This document shows, one piece after another, positions 43,669 through 52,990 of a stretch of 64,000 bases of DNA. The notes under the pieces were generated by a model, which was given only the letters and a program-made list of their open reading frames with translations, ran no database searches and had not been told where the DNA came from. Every line of letters begins with the position of its first letter. Position 1 is the first letter of the stretch. The position numbers were made by a program, and so were the translations under genes. The stretch is taken from assembly GCA_005882135.1 (NCBI GenBank), contig VBDR01000025.1:152480-216479 (forward strand). The letters are read 5' to 3'. This DNA comes from Chloroflexota bacterium. Lineage in GTDB: Bacteria > Chloroflexota > Dormibacteria > Dormibacterales > Dormibacteraceae.

Positions 43669-44748
43669 ATGAGCCGAACCCCATTGCCTCCGATGGCCGT
43701 CCCTCACGATTCCGCGCCCGCGATGCGCCGGCACCCGACCATCCTTGACGTCGCCTCTCACGCGGGGGTTTCGAAATCGACGGTGTCCAACGTGGTGCGC
43801 GGACTGCCGGGCGTCTCGGAAGCAACGCGCCGGCGGGTGCGGACGGCGATCCGCGAGCTCGGCTACCGGCCCAACGTCCTCGCCCGCCAGCTCGTCCAGC
43901 AGCGCACCAGCATCCTGGGCGTGGTCGTGGGCGATCTCGCCAACCCGTTTTTCGCCGAGATGGCGAAGTCGGTCGAGCGCCAGGCTGCCGCGCGGGGGTA
44001 CACCGCCATGTTCTGCAACACCGAAGGCGACAGCCAGAGTGAGCTCGCCGGCGTCGAGACCCTGCTGGAACACAGGGTCGCCGGCATCGTCTTCCTTGCG
44101 TTTTCCGGCGACTCCCGGACCATGCAGGAGACCCTGCAGCACCAGGTCCCGGCGGTCTTCGTCAGCTGCAGCGCCGGATGGGGCGACGTGGTTTCCGTGG
44201 ATGACGCATTCGGAGGCCGTCTCGGGACGAGGCACCTGGTCGAGGCGGGCCACCGTCGTGTCGCCTACCTTTCGATTCCCGAGCTGGAAGACGCGTCAGA
44301 CCACGCCCGCTGGGACGGTTACTGCGAGGCGCTCAAGGAAGCCGGCCTTGGGCCGCAGCTCAAGATCAGCTGGACGCCTCCGTCCGACCAGGCGGAGATC
44401 GACGGTGTGGAGCGGCCGCTTCTGGACGTCTTCACCGGTCCCGGTCGCGCGACCGCAGTGTTTGCGTCCAACGACGTCGCCGCGATCGCCCTGCAGGAGT
44501 TCGCCGATCGAGTCAGTCTCCATGTCCCGGGGGACGTCTCGATCGTCGGCTTCGACGACGTCCCCATGGCCGGGCTGGCGCGCATCGCTCTGACCACGGT
44601 CGCGCAGCCGCGCGACGAGCTGGCCAGGCTTGGCATCGCCACCATCGCCGACCGCATCGAGGGCAGGCTGAAAGGGCCGCCAAAGCGAACCATCGTCGAC
44701 GTGAATCTGGTGGCCCGAAACTCAACCGCACCTCTGCGTCGCGCCTAG
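43669..44748 (+). CDS. LacI-family transcriptional regulator
   Basis: The 359-residue repressor has an N-terminal helix-turn-helix of the LacI type (TILDVASHAGVSKSTVSNVV) with hinge region RPNVLARQLVQQRT near residues 66-79. A type I periplasmic-binding-like effector domain follows, with GVVVGDLANPFFAEM, VFASNDVAAIALQ and VSIVGFDDVPMAGLARIALT. It sits in the middle of the catabolic island. Eight palindromic GGAAC-type sites in this window, at six loci, are probably its operators. The inducer is likely an intermediate of the imported sugar or cyclitol. Confidence 0.94.
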   Translation: MSRTPLPPMAVPHDSAPAMRRHPTILDVASHAGVSKSTVSNVVRGLPGVSEATRRRVRTAIRELGYRPNVLARQLVQQRTSILGVVVGDLANPFFAEMAKSVERQAAARGYTAMFCNTEGDSQSELAGVETLLEHRVAGIVFLAFSGDSRTMQETLQHQVPAVFVSCSAGWGDVVSVDDAFGGRLGTRHLVEAGHRRVAYLSIPELEDASDHARWDGYCEALKEAGLGPQLKISWTPPSDQAEIDGVERPLLDVFTGPGRATAVFASNDVAAIALQEFADRVSLHVPGDVSIVGFDDVPMAGLARIALTTVAQPRDELARLGIATIADRIEGRLKGPPKRTIVDVNLVARNSTAPLRRA

Positions 44749-44779
44749 GCTCGCCAGCGCACGCCCCAGAGCGGGGGGC

Positions 44780-44835
44780 TTGACGGTCGGGCCAGCCGCC
44801 TAGAGAATTACGGAACGTTCCAGTGGAACGCTCCA
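44780..44835 (+). promoter_or_regulatory. Promoter with tandem LacI-type operators for the second sugar importer
   Basis: The -35 box TTGACG (44780-44785) and -10 GAGAAT (44803-44808) are 17 bp apart. Two operators follow: CGGAACGTTCCA at 44811-44822 and TGGAACGCTCCA at 44824-44835, with centres 13 bp apart. Together they cover the expected transcription start. The first gene starts at 44870. Confidence 0.75.
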
Positions 44836-44869
44836 AAGGTCGGCGAGGGGCGCAGCGGAGGAGTTGAGC

Positions 44870-45763
44870 ATGGCGGTTGTGGGCACGCTCGGGCCGAGGC
44901 TGGACCGCGAAAGGTTCCAGTGGTCGAGCCTCCTCATGCTCGCGCCGGGCCTGGTCCTGCTCGTCGTGCTGTTTCTCGGCCCTGTGCTGTACGCCTTCTA
45001 CATCGGCTTCACCAACCTGGCGCTCGTCGGTTCGCGCTCCCGTGATTACTCGTTCACCGGGCTGGAGAACGTCGCCCGGATGCTGGGCGACTACGTCTTC
45101 ATCAAGTCTTCCTGGCTGACGATCCTCTTCGTCGTCGGTTCGGCGATCGTCGGCCAGTCCGTGCTCGGCATGCTGCTCGCGATCCTGCTGCGCAACGCGG
45201 TGGTGCCGATCAGGATCGTCGTCGGGTCGATCGTCATCGTCGCGTGGGTCCTGCCGGAGATCACCGTCGCCCTGATCTGGTACGCGTTCTCGCAGGCCGG
45301 CGGCACCCTGTCGATCCTGCTCGGGCACGGCGGCACCAACTTTCTGGTCCTGGTCCCGATGCTGATCGTGTCGGTCGCCAACCTCTGGCGCAATGTCGCC
45401 TTTTCGATGCTCGTCTTCTCGGCTGGCTTGCGCAACCTTCCCTCCGAAGTGCTGGAGGCCGCCGAGGTCGAGGGCGCGTCGGCGTGGAGGCGCTACCGGT
45501 CGGTCATCCTCCCGCTGCTGAGGCCGACGATCGTCACCAATCTCCTGCTGGTGACGATCCTGAACCTCTCCGAGTTCACCCTCATCTACGCGATGACGCA
45601 GGGCGGTCCGGGGATCGAGACGACGACGCTTCCGATCTATGTCTACCAGGAGGCGTTCGTCTTCCACCAGCTGGGTTACGGCACCGCCATCTCGCTCGTG
45701 CTGGTCTTGATCGGCGCCTTTTTCTCGCTGCTGTTCGTGCGCGCCTCGAGGAGGCAGGTGTGA
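44870..45763 (+). CDS. Sugar ABC transporter permease (MalF/UgpA type)
   Basis: The 297-residue permease starts at the ATG at 44870, six bases after GGAGGAG. Six membrane spans are visible, with the EAA-type coupling loop in LPSEVLEAAEVEGASAWRRYRSVILP near residue 190. It belongs to the MalF-like group that imports oligosaccharides or glycosides. It is followed by MalG-, MsmK- and MalE-like genes, and it lies under a promoter with two island operators. The stop overlaps the next gene (GTGA). Confidence 0.93.
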   Translation: MAVVGTLGPRLDRERFQWSSLLMLAPGLVLLVVLFLGPVLYAFYIGFTNLALVGSRSRDYSFTGLENVARMLGDYVFIKSSWLTILFVVGSAIVGQSVLGMLLAILLRNAVVPIRIVVGSIVIVAWVLPEITVALIWYAFSQAGGTLSILLGHGGTNFLVLVPMLIVSVANLWRNVAFSMLVFSAGLRNLPSEVLEAAEVEGASAWRRYRSVILPLLRPTIVTNLLLVTILNLSEFTLIYAMTQGGPGIETTTLPIYVYQEAFVFHQLGYGTAISLVLVLIGAFFSLLFVRASRRQV

Positions 45764-46632
45764 GCGCGGTGCAGGCGCGGCCGCTGGCCGGCGACAAGCT
45801 GATCGTGGTGCCTTATCGAAAGGTCTCCGCCGCCGCGATGGCCACCAACCTGGTGCTCATCCTGCTGGGCTGCTTCTTCCTCCTCCCGATGCTGTGGATG
45901 GTCTTCGCCTCGATCGACTCGAACCCCGACTGGGCGATCAGGATCCCATCGCCCACGCTCGCGAACTTCGCGGACGTGCTCGGCCGCGCGGACGCGTTGA
46001 GCTCGTTCCGCAGCAGCTTGATCCTGGCCGGCACCACCACGGTTCTCACCACGCTTCTCGCGCTGCTGTCCGCCTATCCGCTGTCGCGCATGCACATCCC
46101 GTTCAAGCGGCCTTTCATGCTCGTCATCCTCTTCGCGTCCGGCCTCCCGGTGTCGATGCTGGTCGTGCCCGTCTACCAGATGTATGTCTACCTCGGCTGG
46201 CTCGACTCGCTGTACACGACAGCGTTGTTCCTGGCCGCCAGCTCGCTGCCCTTCGCGATCTGGCTGATGAAGAACTTCATCGACGCGGTGCCCGTCGAGT
46301 TGGAGCACGCGGCTGCCATCGATGGGGCGAGCACGTTCCGGATCCTGCGCGAGGTCGTCCTGCCCTTGACCGTTCCCGGAACCGCGGTCACCGCGATCTA
46401 CACCTTCATCAATGCGTGGGGCGCGTTCATCATCCCTTTCGTCCTGACCTACAGCCCCGACAACCAGCCGGGCCCGGTGGAGATCTACAACTTCATGGGC
46501 TCGCACGGCCTCTTCAAGTTCGGAGACCTGGCCGTATTCTCCCTGCTGTTCTCGGTCCCGGTGATCGTGCTTTACCTCTTCATGTCGCGCTACTTCAGCG
46601 GTGCTTTCAACTTCGGCGGCGCGGTGAAGTAG
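45760..46632 (+). CDS. Sugar ABC transporter permease (MalG/UgpE type)
   Basis: I use the GTG at 45760, overlapping the upstream TGA, which gives 290 residues; the frame is open much further back but only as a shadow. Six membrane spans and the EAA loop VPVELEHAAAIDGASTFRILREVVLP near residue 190 identify the second membrane subunit of the importer. It ends with FNFGGAVK. It partners with the permease encoded before it and the ATPase encoded directly after its TAG. Confidence 0.92.
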   Translation: MSAVQARPLAGDKLIVVPYRKVSAAAMATNLVLILLGCFFLLPMLWMVFASIDSNPDWAIRIPSPTLANFADVLGRADALSSFRSSLILAGTTTVLTTLLALLSAYPLSRMHIPFKRPFMLVILFASGLPVSMLVVPVYQMYVYLGWLDSLYTTALFLAASSLPFAIWLMKNFIDAVPVELEHAAAIDGASTFRILREVVLPLTVPGTAVTAIYTFINAWGAFIIPFVLTYSPDNQPGPVEIYNFMGSHGLFKFGDLAVFSLLFSVPVIVLYLFMSRYFSGAFNFGGAVK

Positions 46633-47868
46633 ATGCTGAGCGAGGTCCGGTTCGACGGCGTGCACAAGATCTTCGGCGCCGAGACGGCGGTGGAGGACCT
46701 AAACCTCACCGTCAACGCCGGTGAGTTTCTCGTCCTGGTCGGTCCTTCAGGATGCGGCAAGACGACGACGCTGCGGATGCTGGCTGGGCTCGAGCGGCCT
46801 TCGTACGGGCGGATCCTGATCGGCGACAAGCTGGTCAACAACGTCTCCCCGCGCTTTCGCGACGTGGCGATGGTCTTCCAGAGCTACGCCCTCTACCCGC
46901 ACATGAACGTCTACGACAACCTCGCCTTCGGCATGCGCGCGCGGGGGGCGTCCAAGGATCTGGTGGCGCAGCGGGTGAAAGAGACTGCCGACGTGCTGGG
47001 GTTGGGAAAGCTGTTGAAGCGTCGCCCTTCGGAGCTGTCCGGCGGACAGCGGCAGCGCGTCGCGCTTGGCCGCGCGCTGATCCGGCAACCGCAGGTGTTC
47101 CTCATGGATGAGCCGCTGTCCAACCTTGACGCTGGGCTACGCGTGCAGATGCGAGCTGAGCTCAGCCGCCTTCATCAACGCTTCCGTGTGACGACGGTTT
47201 ACGTCACCCACGACCAGGTCGAGGCGATGACGATGGGGGACCGAATCGCCGTCATGAACAACGGCCGGCTGCAGCAGGTCGACGCGCCGGAGACGCTGTA
47301 CGACAACCCCGCGAACGTTTTCGTCGCGGGCTTCATCGGCTCGCCGCGGATGAACTTCGTGCCGGGGCGGCTCGCGTCCTCTGACGGCAGGACGTCGGTG
47401 GCGTTCCTCGGCATCACCACGCCGCTCGGGACCGGGTCGAGACTGACTGCGGGGGCATCCGATGGCGAGGTGACCGTCGGCATCCGGCCGGAGGACCTGA
47501 TGTGGCGACCTGCCGCGGGCCCCGACTGCACGCTGACGCTCAGCGCCGACGTGGACGTCGTCGAGCCGATGGGCCACGAGGCTTATGTGACCGCGCTGTG
47601 CGCAGGCGAGACGGTCACATCTCGATTCCCGCCGAGGTCCGGCGTGAGGCCGCAAGAGCGCGTCGACCTCGCCCTGAATCCTGCGCGCCTACATCTTTTC
47701 GACGCCCAGAGCGGGATCACGATCCTGCAGCGGCCGCCGGCCGCGGGGGCCGAGACGCTGAGGTCCGTGGGGGAGGCGCGGACCAATGATTCGGCCGGAG
47801 GGCGATCGGAGCGCCATGGTCAACCGGAGGCACGCAGGGTGCCTTCCAGGACAGAAGAGATTTCTTGA
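46633..47868 (+). CDS. Sugar ABC transporter ATP-binding protein (UgpC/MsmK type)
   Basis: The 411-residue ATPase has Walker A GPSGCGKTTTLR near residue 38, signature ELSGGQRQRVALGRA near 135 and Walker B VFLMDEPLSNLD near 155. After the ATPase core is the regulatory OB-type domain of UgpC/MalK proteins, with GIRPEDLMW near residue 285. The last 30 residues are a charged tail not usual in the family. The importer thus has its own ATPase rather than sharing a general one. Confidence 0.93.
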   Translation: MLSEVRFDGVHKIFGAETAVEDLNLTVNAGEFLVLVGPSGCGKTTTLRMLAGLERPSYGRILIGDKLVNNVSPRFRDVAMVFQSYALYPHMNVYDNLAFGMRARGASKDLVAQRVKETADVLGLGKLLKRRPSELSGGQRQRVALGRALIRQPQVFLMDEPLSNLDAGLRVQMRAELSRLHQRFRVTTVYVTHDQVEAMTMGDRIAVMNNGRLQQVDAPETLYDNPANVFVAGFIGSPRMNFVPGRLASSDGRTSVAFLGITTPLGTGSRLTAGASDGEVTVGIRPEDLMWRPAAGPDCTLTLSADVDVVEPMGHEAYVTALCAGETVTSRFPPRSGVRPQERVDLALNPARLHLFDAQSGITILQRPPAAGAETLRSVGEARTNDSAGGRSERHGQPEARRVPSRTEEIS

Positions 47869-47881
47869 GGAGGTAAAAGCA

Positions 47882-49300
47882 TTGAGGAACCCTGGCCAAC
47901 GGCTTGGTGTCTGGTCGAAGTTGGTGACCTTGCCGACTTTGCTGTCTGTGGCGCTGATTTCTTGCGGAGGCGCCAGCAACAACCCCAGCTCCACAAGCCT
48001 GAACGACGACATGACAGGCACGATCACGGTCGCCTACTCGACGACGTACGTGTTCGACTCGGACGACACGTCCGTGATCTGGTGGGACAAGGTCAAAAAG
48101 GAATTCGAAGCGGCTTATCCCAAGGCAAAGCTGAACCTGCAGGGCTTCAACGGGACAGACGTCGACCTCGTCAACAAGGTCGCGCTCGAGTACAAGAATC
48201 CGTCCACGACGCCGGATGTCTTCATGCTGCCGACCGGCTACGTGGGGCAATGGGTCGGCTCTGATTACCTCCTGCCTCTCGACTCGTTCGTCACCGATTC
48301 GAGCAAAGCGCCGTTCTGGAAGTCGTTTCCGAAGGTCATCCAGGATGAGAGCCGCATCAACGGCAAGGTGTACGCCGTCAACACCGGCGAGAACGACTCC
48401 GCCATCTACTACAACACCTCGATGCTCACCAAGGCGGGCATCTCGGTACCGTGGGCACCCAAGAACTGGAACGACCTGCTCACCGCCGCGCGAGCGGTGA
48501 AGAAGAGCGGACAGAACGTCGTCTCATTCTGGGCCCCGGCCGGGACGAGCGCCGGCGCGGGCGGCGTGCTGCAGGGCAGCGCGAACATGGTTTATGGATC
48601 TTCGACGCCGACCATCTATGACTACAAGACCAACAAGTGGGTCGTCGACAGCCCGGGACTCAGAGAAACGTTCCAGTTTTACAAGAGTGTCTACTCGGAG
48701 GGTCTCGGCGGTTCCACCTCCGACCTCTTCTCGCCCAAGGCGGTCGGCCGGCCGGTGGTGCTGCTGAAGGACCACCAGATGGCCATCGCGATCGGATCCA
48801 ACTGGTTCGCGGACGCGTGGACCGAGCAAAACCGCCACTGGGCGACGGCGGCCCAGGAGGCCAGCGCCGTTCCGCTGCCAACCTCCAAGGGCCAGGCGCC
48901 GGGCAGCGCGAGCACGCTCGGAGGCTGGGCGGTCTCCATCTCCAAGGTGACCAAGCATCCCCAGCTCTCATGGGGTCTGATCAAAGTCATCCAGAGCGAC
49001 GACAACCAGACCTACATCGCCAACCGCGCGGGCTTCGTCCCACCGAGCCAGACGGTCGCTCACTCGGATGGCTTCCTCAACTTCGCGCCGCCCTTCAACA
49101 AGGCGTTCGGCGACACGCTTCCGAACTCCAAGCTGGTTCCCTCCGAGCAGGAGGGTTACCCGGCGTGGGTGCAAGGCATCGGGCAGGCGACAGGACAGAT
49201 CGCGACGGATCCGAACACATCGGTTGACGCGGCGATCAAGATCCTGCACGACACCGTGGCCAACCAGGTTGGCGCCGATAAGGTCGAAACTCTGAAGTAA
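47882..49300 (+). CDS. Extracellular solute-binding lipoprotein (MalE type)
   Basis: I choose the TTG at 47882 because GGAGGTAAAAG lies just before it and a lipoprotein signal follows (hydrophobic TLPTLLSVALISCGG, lipidated Cys). The mature 445-residue protein is a cluster-1 solute-binding protein: TITVAYSTTYVF, TPDVFMLPTGYVGQWV, GKVYAVNTGENDSAIYYN and GWAVSISKVTKHPQLSWGLIK. It supplies the 44870-47868 transporter, and glycosides or oligosaccharides are the usual ligands. A GC-rich hairpin follows the stop. Confidence 0.92.
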   Translation: MRNPGQRLGVWSKLVTLPTLLSVALISCGGASNNPSSTSLNDDMTGTITVAYSTTYVFDSDDTSVIWWDKVKKEFEAAYPKAKLNLQGFNGTDVDLVNKVALEYKNPSTTPDVFMLPTGYVGQWVGSDYLLPLDSFVTDSSKAPFWKSFPKVIQDESRINGKVYAVNTGENDSAIYYNTSMLTKAGISVPWAPKNWNDLLTAARAVKKSGQNVVSFWAPAGTSAGAGGVLQGSANMVYGSSTPTIYDYKTNKWVVDSPGLRETFQFYKSVYSEGLGGSTSDLFSPKAVGRPVVLLKDHQMAIAIGSNWFADAWTEQNRHWATAAQEASAVPLPTSKGQAPGSASTLGGWAVSISKVTKHPQLSWGLIKVIQSDDNQTYIANRAGFVPPSQTVAHSDGFLNFAPPFNKAFGDTLPNSKLVPSEQEGYPAWVQGIGQATGQIATDPNTSVDAAIKILHDTVANQVGADKVETLK

Positions 49301-49316
49301 CTCCAAACGGGGGGCG

Positions 49317-49337
49317 GGGCGGGCACCGTGCCCGCCC
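49317..49337 (+). terminator. GC-rich hairpin after the MalE-like gene
   Basis: GGGCGGGCAC and GTGCCCGCCC form a perfect 10-bp inverted repeat around one C. No T-tract follows. It may end the transporter transcript or protect its 3' end before the amidohydrolase gene. Confidence 0.5.
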
Positions 49338-49373
49338 TGCACACCATCCTCGCCACCAAAAGGAGCATCGATC

Positions 49374-50495
49374 ATGTACTCGGGCCCGGTCATCGACTGT
49401 GACGTCCACCACGCTCGGAGCACGGATGCCGAGCTGATCCCATATCTGTCGAAGGGCTGGCGAGAGTACGTCACCGACCGGGGGCCGGCGGGCAACGTGC
49501 CCCTCACGGTGCAAGACGGATTCCCGAACCCACACGGCTTCATGCGCGCCGACACCTATCCGGCGGGAGGCGGGGAGCCCGGCTCGGATTACCCGACCAT
49601 GCGGCACCAGCTGCTCGCGGCCTCTGACGTCCGGCGCGCCATCCTGACCTTTGGCGATGACAGCCACCTCGCCGGCCATCACAACCCATACTTCGCGGCC
49701 GAGCTCGCGCGCGCGACGAACGACTGGAGCGTCGACCGCTGGCTGAGCCAGGATCCGCGGCTCTTCTCTTCCATCATGGTGGGCAGCCAGCTGCCGGAGG
49801 TGGCGGCCGAAGAGGTCCGGCGCCATGCAGCGAACCCACGCATGGTCCAGGTGATGCTCGTCGACAACCCATTCAATCGCGGGTTCGGCCACCCGGTCTT
49901 TCACCCCATCTACGCCGCCGCGGAAGAGACGGGGCGGCCGGTGGCGATTCACGGTGGCGCCGGCGGCTGGGCCAACCCGCCGAGCACCGGCGGCGGCACC
50001 GTCAGCACGTACTTCGAGACGCACGTGCTGTGGCCACAGGCGATCCAGACCCACCTCGTCAGCCTCATCGCGCACGGCGTCTTCGAGAAATATCCGCGTC
50101 TTCACATCGTCTTGGTTGAGGGCGGGTCGGCATGGATACCCAGCTTGTTGTGGCGCTTTGACGCCGAGTACAAGGGCCTCCGCCGCGAGGTGCCGTGGCT
50201 CAAGCGCCTGCCCAGCGAATACTTCGCGCGGCATGTTTGGGTCACGACGCAACCCCTCGAAGTCGCCCCCAGGAAGGAGAACGTGATCGAGCTGCTGCGG
50301 TCGATGCACCTCGAGGACCGTCTCGTCTACTCGTCCGACTACCCGCACTGGGATGCCGACGAGATCGACTACCTTACGACCCGCCTCCCGGGCGACTGGC
50401 ACCGCGGCGTCTTCTTCGGCAACGCTTGCCGTCTCTACGACTGGAAGGAAGAGGACATCGAACAGCCCCGTGCGGCCGCCGAAAAGGCCAGATGA
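49374..50495 (+). CDS. Amidohydrolase-2 family (ACMSD-like) TIM-barrel protein
   Basis: The 373-residue protein opens with VIDCDVHHARSTDAELIPYL, the D-x-H metal motif of the ACMSD/amidohydrolase-2 family. Later motifs are RPVAIHGGAGGW, LHIVLVEGGSAWIP and LVYSSDYPHWDADE, supplying further His and Asp metal ligands. Such zinc enzymes decarboxylate or hydrolyse aromatic and cyclic acids. It is preceded by a good AAAAGGAGCA ribosome-binding site and followed by a Rieske protein gene, suggesting a pair. Confidence 0.88.
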   Translation: MYSGPVIDCDVHHARSTDAELIPYLSKGWREYVTDRGPAGNVPLTVQDGFPNPHGFMRADTYPAGGGEPGSDYPTMRHQLLAASDVRRAILTFGDDSHLAGHHNPYFAAELARATNDWSVDRWLSQDPRLFSSIMVGSQLPEVAAEEVRRHAANPRMVQVMLVDNPFNRGFGHPVFHPIYAAAEETGRPVAIHGGAGGWANPPSTGGGTVSTYFETHVLWPQAIQTHLVSLIAHGVFEKYPRLHIVLVEGGSAWIPSLLWRFDAEYKGLRREVPWLKRLPSEYFARHVWVTTQPLEVAPRKENVIELLRSMHLEDRLVYSSDYPHWDADEIDYLTTRLPGDWHRGVFFGNACRLYDWKEEDIEQPRAAAEKAR

Positions 50496-50514
50496 GGCCA
50501 CTCAGAGGTTGAGG

Positions 50515-50871
50515 GTGGACGTCGGCGCGGTCTCCGATTTCAAAGACAAGCGGGTGCGAATCGTTCAGGCCGGCAGCCATGAAGTTGGCGTGCTCAGGTG
50601 GCGCGACCGCTTCTTCGCCGTGCACAACCGCTGTCCGCATCAGAGCGGCCCTGTGTGCCTTGGCATCGTCAGCGGACGACTCTCCGGCTCCGCACCCGGC
50701 TCAATGGAGGTCGACGAGGAAACGCCCGTGCTGGCGTGCCCGTGGCACGGTTGGGAGTTCGAGCTGGAGGGTGGCCGCGCGCTCTGGGACGCGAGCTACG
50801 CCGTGAAAATGGTGAGTGTCAGCGTCGAATCGGGTCGCGTCATCCTCGAGGTCGGGCGGAGCCGGGATTAG
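50515..50871 (+). CDS. Rieske [2Fe-2S] ferredoxin-like protein
   Basis: The 118-residue protein begins at the GTG at 50515 and contains both halves of the Rieske cluster site: CPHQSGPVC near residue 40 and CPWHGWEFE near residue 75, each giving one Cys and one His ligand. It is a soluble electron carrier of oxygenase systems or a regulatory partner. It follows the amidohydrolase gene within 20 bp. Four bases at its 3' end overlap the convergent enolase-family gene. Confidence 0.85.
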   Translation: MDVGAVSDFKDKRVRIVQAGSHEVGVLRWRDRFFAVHNRCPHQSGPVCLGIVSGRLSGSAPGSMEVDEETPVLACPWHGWEFELEGGRALWDASYAVKMVSVSVESGRVILEVGRSRD

Positions 50872-52028
50872 TCGCCGGCGGTGATCGTATGCGTGCTCAC
50901 TGTGTAGTGCGCGATGCGCTCCTCGTCGAGCACGATCCCGAAGCCCGGACGTTCGGGCACCCGAACACAACCCTCGTCGTCGATCACGAGCGGCTCGAGG
51001 AGCATCTGGTCTCGCGCCGCGGCGGTCCATCCGCTCGGCGGATCGTGGGGGAACTCGAGGAAAGGACAGTTGGGAATCGCAGCCGCGAGGTGCAGGTTCG
51101 CGAGCAGCCCGATTCCGTTGCCCCACGTGTGCGGGGCCACCTCCAGGCCCGCGACCTCCGCCAGCGCGGCGACCTTGCGCATCTGGCCGACCCCCTCTGA
51201 AAGCAGGGCGTCCGGCTGCAGGATGTCGTAGCAGCCGCGATCGATCAGCAGCTTGAACTCGTGCAGGCCGTGGTTGTCCTCGCCGCCGGCGATCGGGAGC
51301 GTGTCCAGCCTGTCGCGGAGGCGGCGCAGCCCGTCGTAGTCGTGGCGGGGGAGAGGTTCCTCGAGCCACCGCACGCGCATCCGCTGCAGCTCGCGGGCGA
51401 TGGTCAACGCCATCGCAAATCCCCATGCGCGGTGCCCGCCATGGCCCGGCTCGACGCCGGCCTGGTTGGCGTCGACCATGATCTCGATGCGGTCGCCAAC
51501 CGCGGCCCGCACCGCTTCGACCACCTTCAGGTCCTCGAGCGGGTCGGGCAGGTGGAAGCGGAACTTCACCGCCCGGTAGCCTTCGTCGAGCATGCGCTTG
51601 ACGTCTTCCACGCGTTGGGCCGGCGAGCGGACCTCGGCGGTGGCGCAGTAGGCGATGACGCGGTCGGAGTATCCGCCCCACAGGCGGGCCACCGGCAGGC
51701 CGGCCGCCTTGCCCACGATGTCCCAGAGCGTCGTCTCCATGCAGTAGACCGGCGCGCCGAGGATCTCCGTGTCACGGAGCACCGGGACCAGGCTTTCCAC
51801 GTGCATCGGGTCCTGCCCGATGAAGTAGGGAGCCACGAAGCGCTCGATGGTGACCGCCGCCTCCAGGCCGGCGTGCGCCGCCCCGATGCCGGTCAGACCG
51901 TCGTCGGTATCGACCTCGATCAGCACCATGAGCAGGTTTGGTTGGTTGCGGCCGCGCGCCCAGGCGGGGTGGAACTCACGGTCGAGCGGAAAGTCGACCA
52001 CCCGGCATGTGATGCGGTCGATCTTCAT
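50868..52028 (-). CDS. Mandelate racemase/muconate lactonizing enzyme-family protein
   Basis: The 386-residue enolase-superfamily protein starts at the ATG at 52028, overlapping the upstream stop (ATGA). It has the K-x-K-type catalytic region VKFRFHLPDP, the metal ligands in IEIMVDANQAGV, WLEEPLPRHDY and IAGGEDNHG, and a late HTWGNGIGL histidine. These residues fit sugar-acid dehydratases. It is encoded with the TIM-barrel isomerase and has a paralogue at 53045. Confidence 0.9.
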   Translation of the reverse strand: MKIDRITCRVVDFPLDREFHPAWARGRNQPNLLMVLIEVDTDDGLTGIGAAHAGLEAAVTIERFVAPYFIGQDPMHVESLVPVLRDTEILGAPVYCMETTLWDIVGKAAGLPVARLWGGYSDRVIAYCATAEVRSPAQRVEDVKRMLDEGYRAVKFRFHLPDPLEDLKVVEAVRAAVGDRIEIMVDANQAGVEPGHGGHRAWGFAMALTIARELQRMRVRWLEEPLPRHDYDGLRRLRDRLDTLPIAGGEDNHGLHEFKLLIDRGCYDILQPDALLSEGVGQMRKVAALAEVAGLEVAPHTWGNGIGLLANLHLAAAIPNCPFLEFPHDPPSGWTAAARDQMLLEPLVIDDEGCVRVPERPGFGIVLDEERIAHYTVSTHTITAGD

Positions 52029-52990
52029 GAGGCCAGCACGGAGGAGAGCAATCGCGCGGATTCGAGGACGGATTCCTCGACCGGGACGAAGGGGTCTTCG
52101 TATTCGATGCTGATGGTGCCCTTGAAACCCTGGTCGCGCAGTACGCGGACGAACGTGCGCCACCACTCCTTGTCGTGGCCGCGCCCTACGGTCGCGAAGT
52201 TCCAGGGCATCTCGTCGGGCGGGTTGGGCCAGCGGGTGTCCAGCACTCCATTCAGCGCCAGCCGGCGCGCGTGGAGCGTCGTGTCCTTGCCGTGCGCGTG
52301 GCCTATGCGGTCGCCGAGCGCCTCCACCATCACCACGGGGTCCATCGACTGCCAGAAGAAGTGGCTTGGGTCGAGGTTGACGCCCAGGTTGCTGCTCAGC
52401 TGGCGCATGCGGCTGAAGGTCTCGAAGTTGAAGACGAACGTCCCCGGGTGAAGCTCGAAGCAGATCAATAGACGCGGGTGTTCGCTGCGCGCGAACACTG
52501 AAACCTCATGCCAGTACGGTGCGACGCGCTCTCGCCACTGCCAATCCGCAATGCGCTCCAGGTCGGGCAGCCAGCCCCCGCCGGAGAAATGAGGAGCAGA
52601 GCGATCGGCCGGACCGGCCCCCGGGCAGCCGGACATGGCGACGATGCGCTCGACGCCAAGCTGCGCGGCGAGCCGGATCGCCTGGCGGAGCTCGCTGTCG
52701 TGGCGGGCGGCGATCTCGGGGTTCGGGTGCAGCGGGTTGCCGGAAACGTTCAAGGCCGAGATGCCGAGGCCCGCGTCGTCGATCGGCTTCCGCCAGCTCG
52801 CCGCGGCCGCCGGCCGGCCGAGCAGCTCGCCTGGGCGGCAGTGCGGAGACGGCGAGTACCCGCCGACGCCGATCTCGAGGTCCTGGATGAGACCGGTGCG
52901 CAAGACCCAATCGGCCACCTCGCCGAGTTCGCGGTCGGGCATCGCGTCGGTGAGCAAGCCGATCCTCAGCGCGGAATTGGAGCGTTCCAA
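52025..52990 (-). CDS. Sugar phosphate isomerase/epimerase-family TIM-barrel protein
   Basis: The 321-residue protein is a paralogue of the 29244 product, sharing LNVSGNPLHPNPE, ICFELHPGTFVFNFET, NLDPSHFFWQSMDP, HAHGKDTTL and MPWNFATVGRGHD. The TTG at 52990 is the first start, but it lies inside the operator palindrome; an internal start a few codons on is possible. It is first in a two-gene operon with an enolase-superfamily dehydratase and is controlled by its own operator-bearing promoter. Confidence 0.85.
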   Translation of the reverse strand: MERSNSALRIGLLTDAMPDRELGEVADWVLRTGLIQDLEIGVGGYSPSPHCRPGELLGRPAAAASWRKPIDDAGLGISALNVSGNPLHPNPEIAARHDSELRQAIRLAAQLGVERIVAMSGCPGAGPADRSAPHFSGGGWLPDLERIADWQWRERVAPYWHEVSVFARSEHPRLLICFELHPGTFVFNFETFSRMRQLSSNLGVNLDPSHFFWQSMDPVVMVEALGDRIGHAHGKDTTLHARRLALNGVLDTRWPNPPDEMPWNFATVGRGHDKEWWRTFVRVLRDQGFKGTISIEYEDPFVPVEESVLESARLLSSVLAS

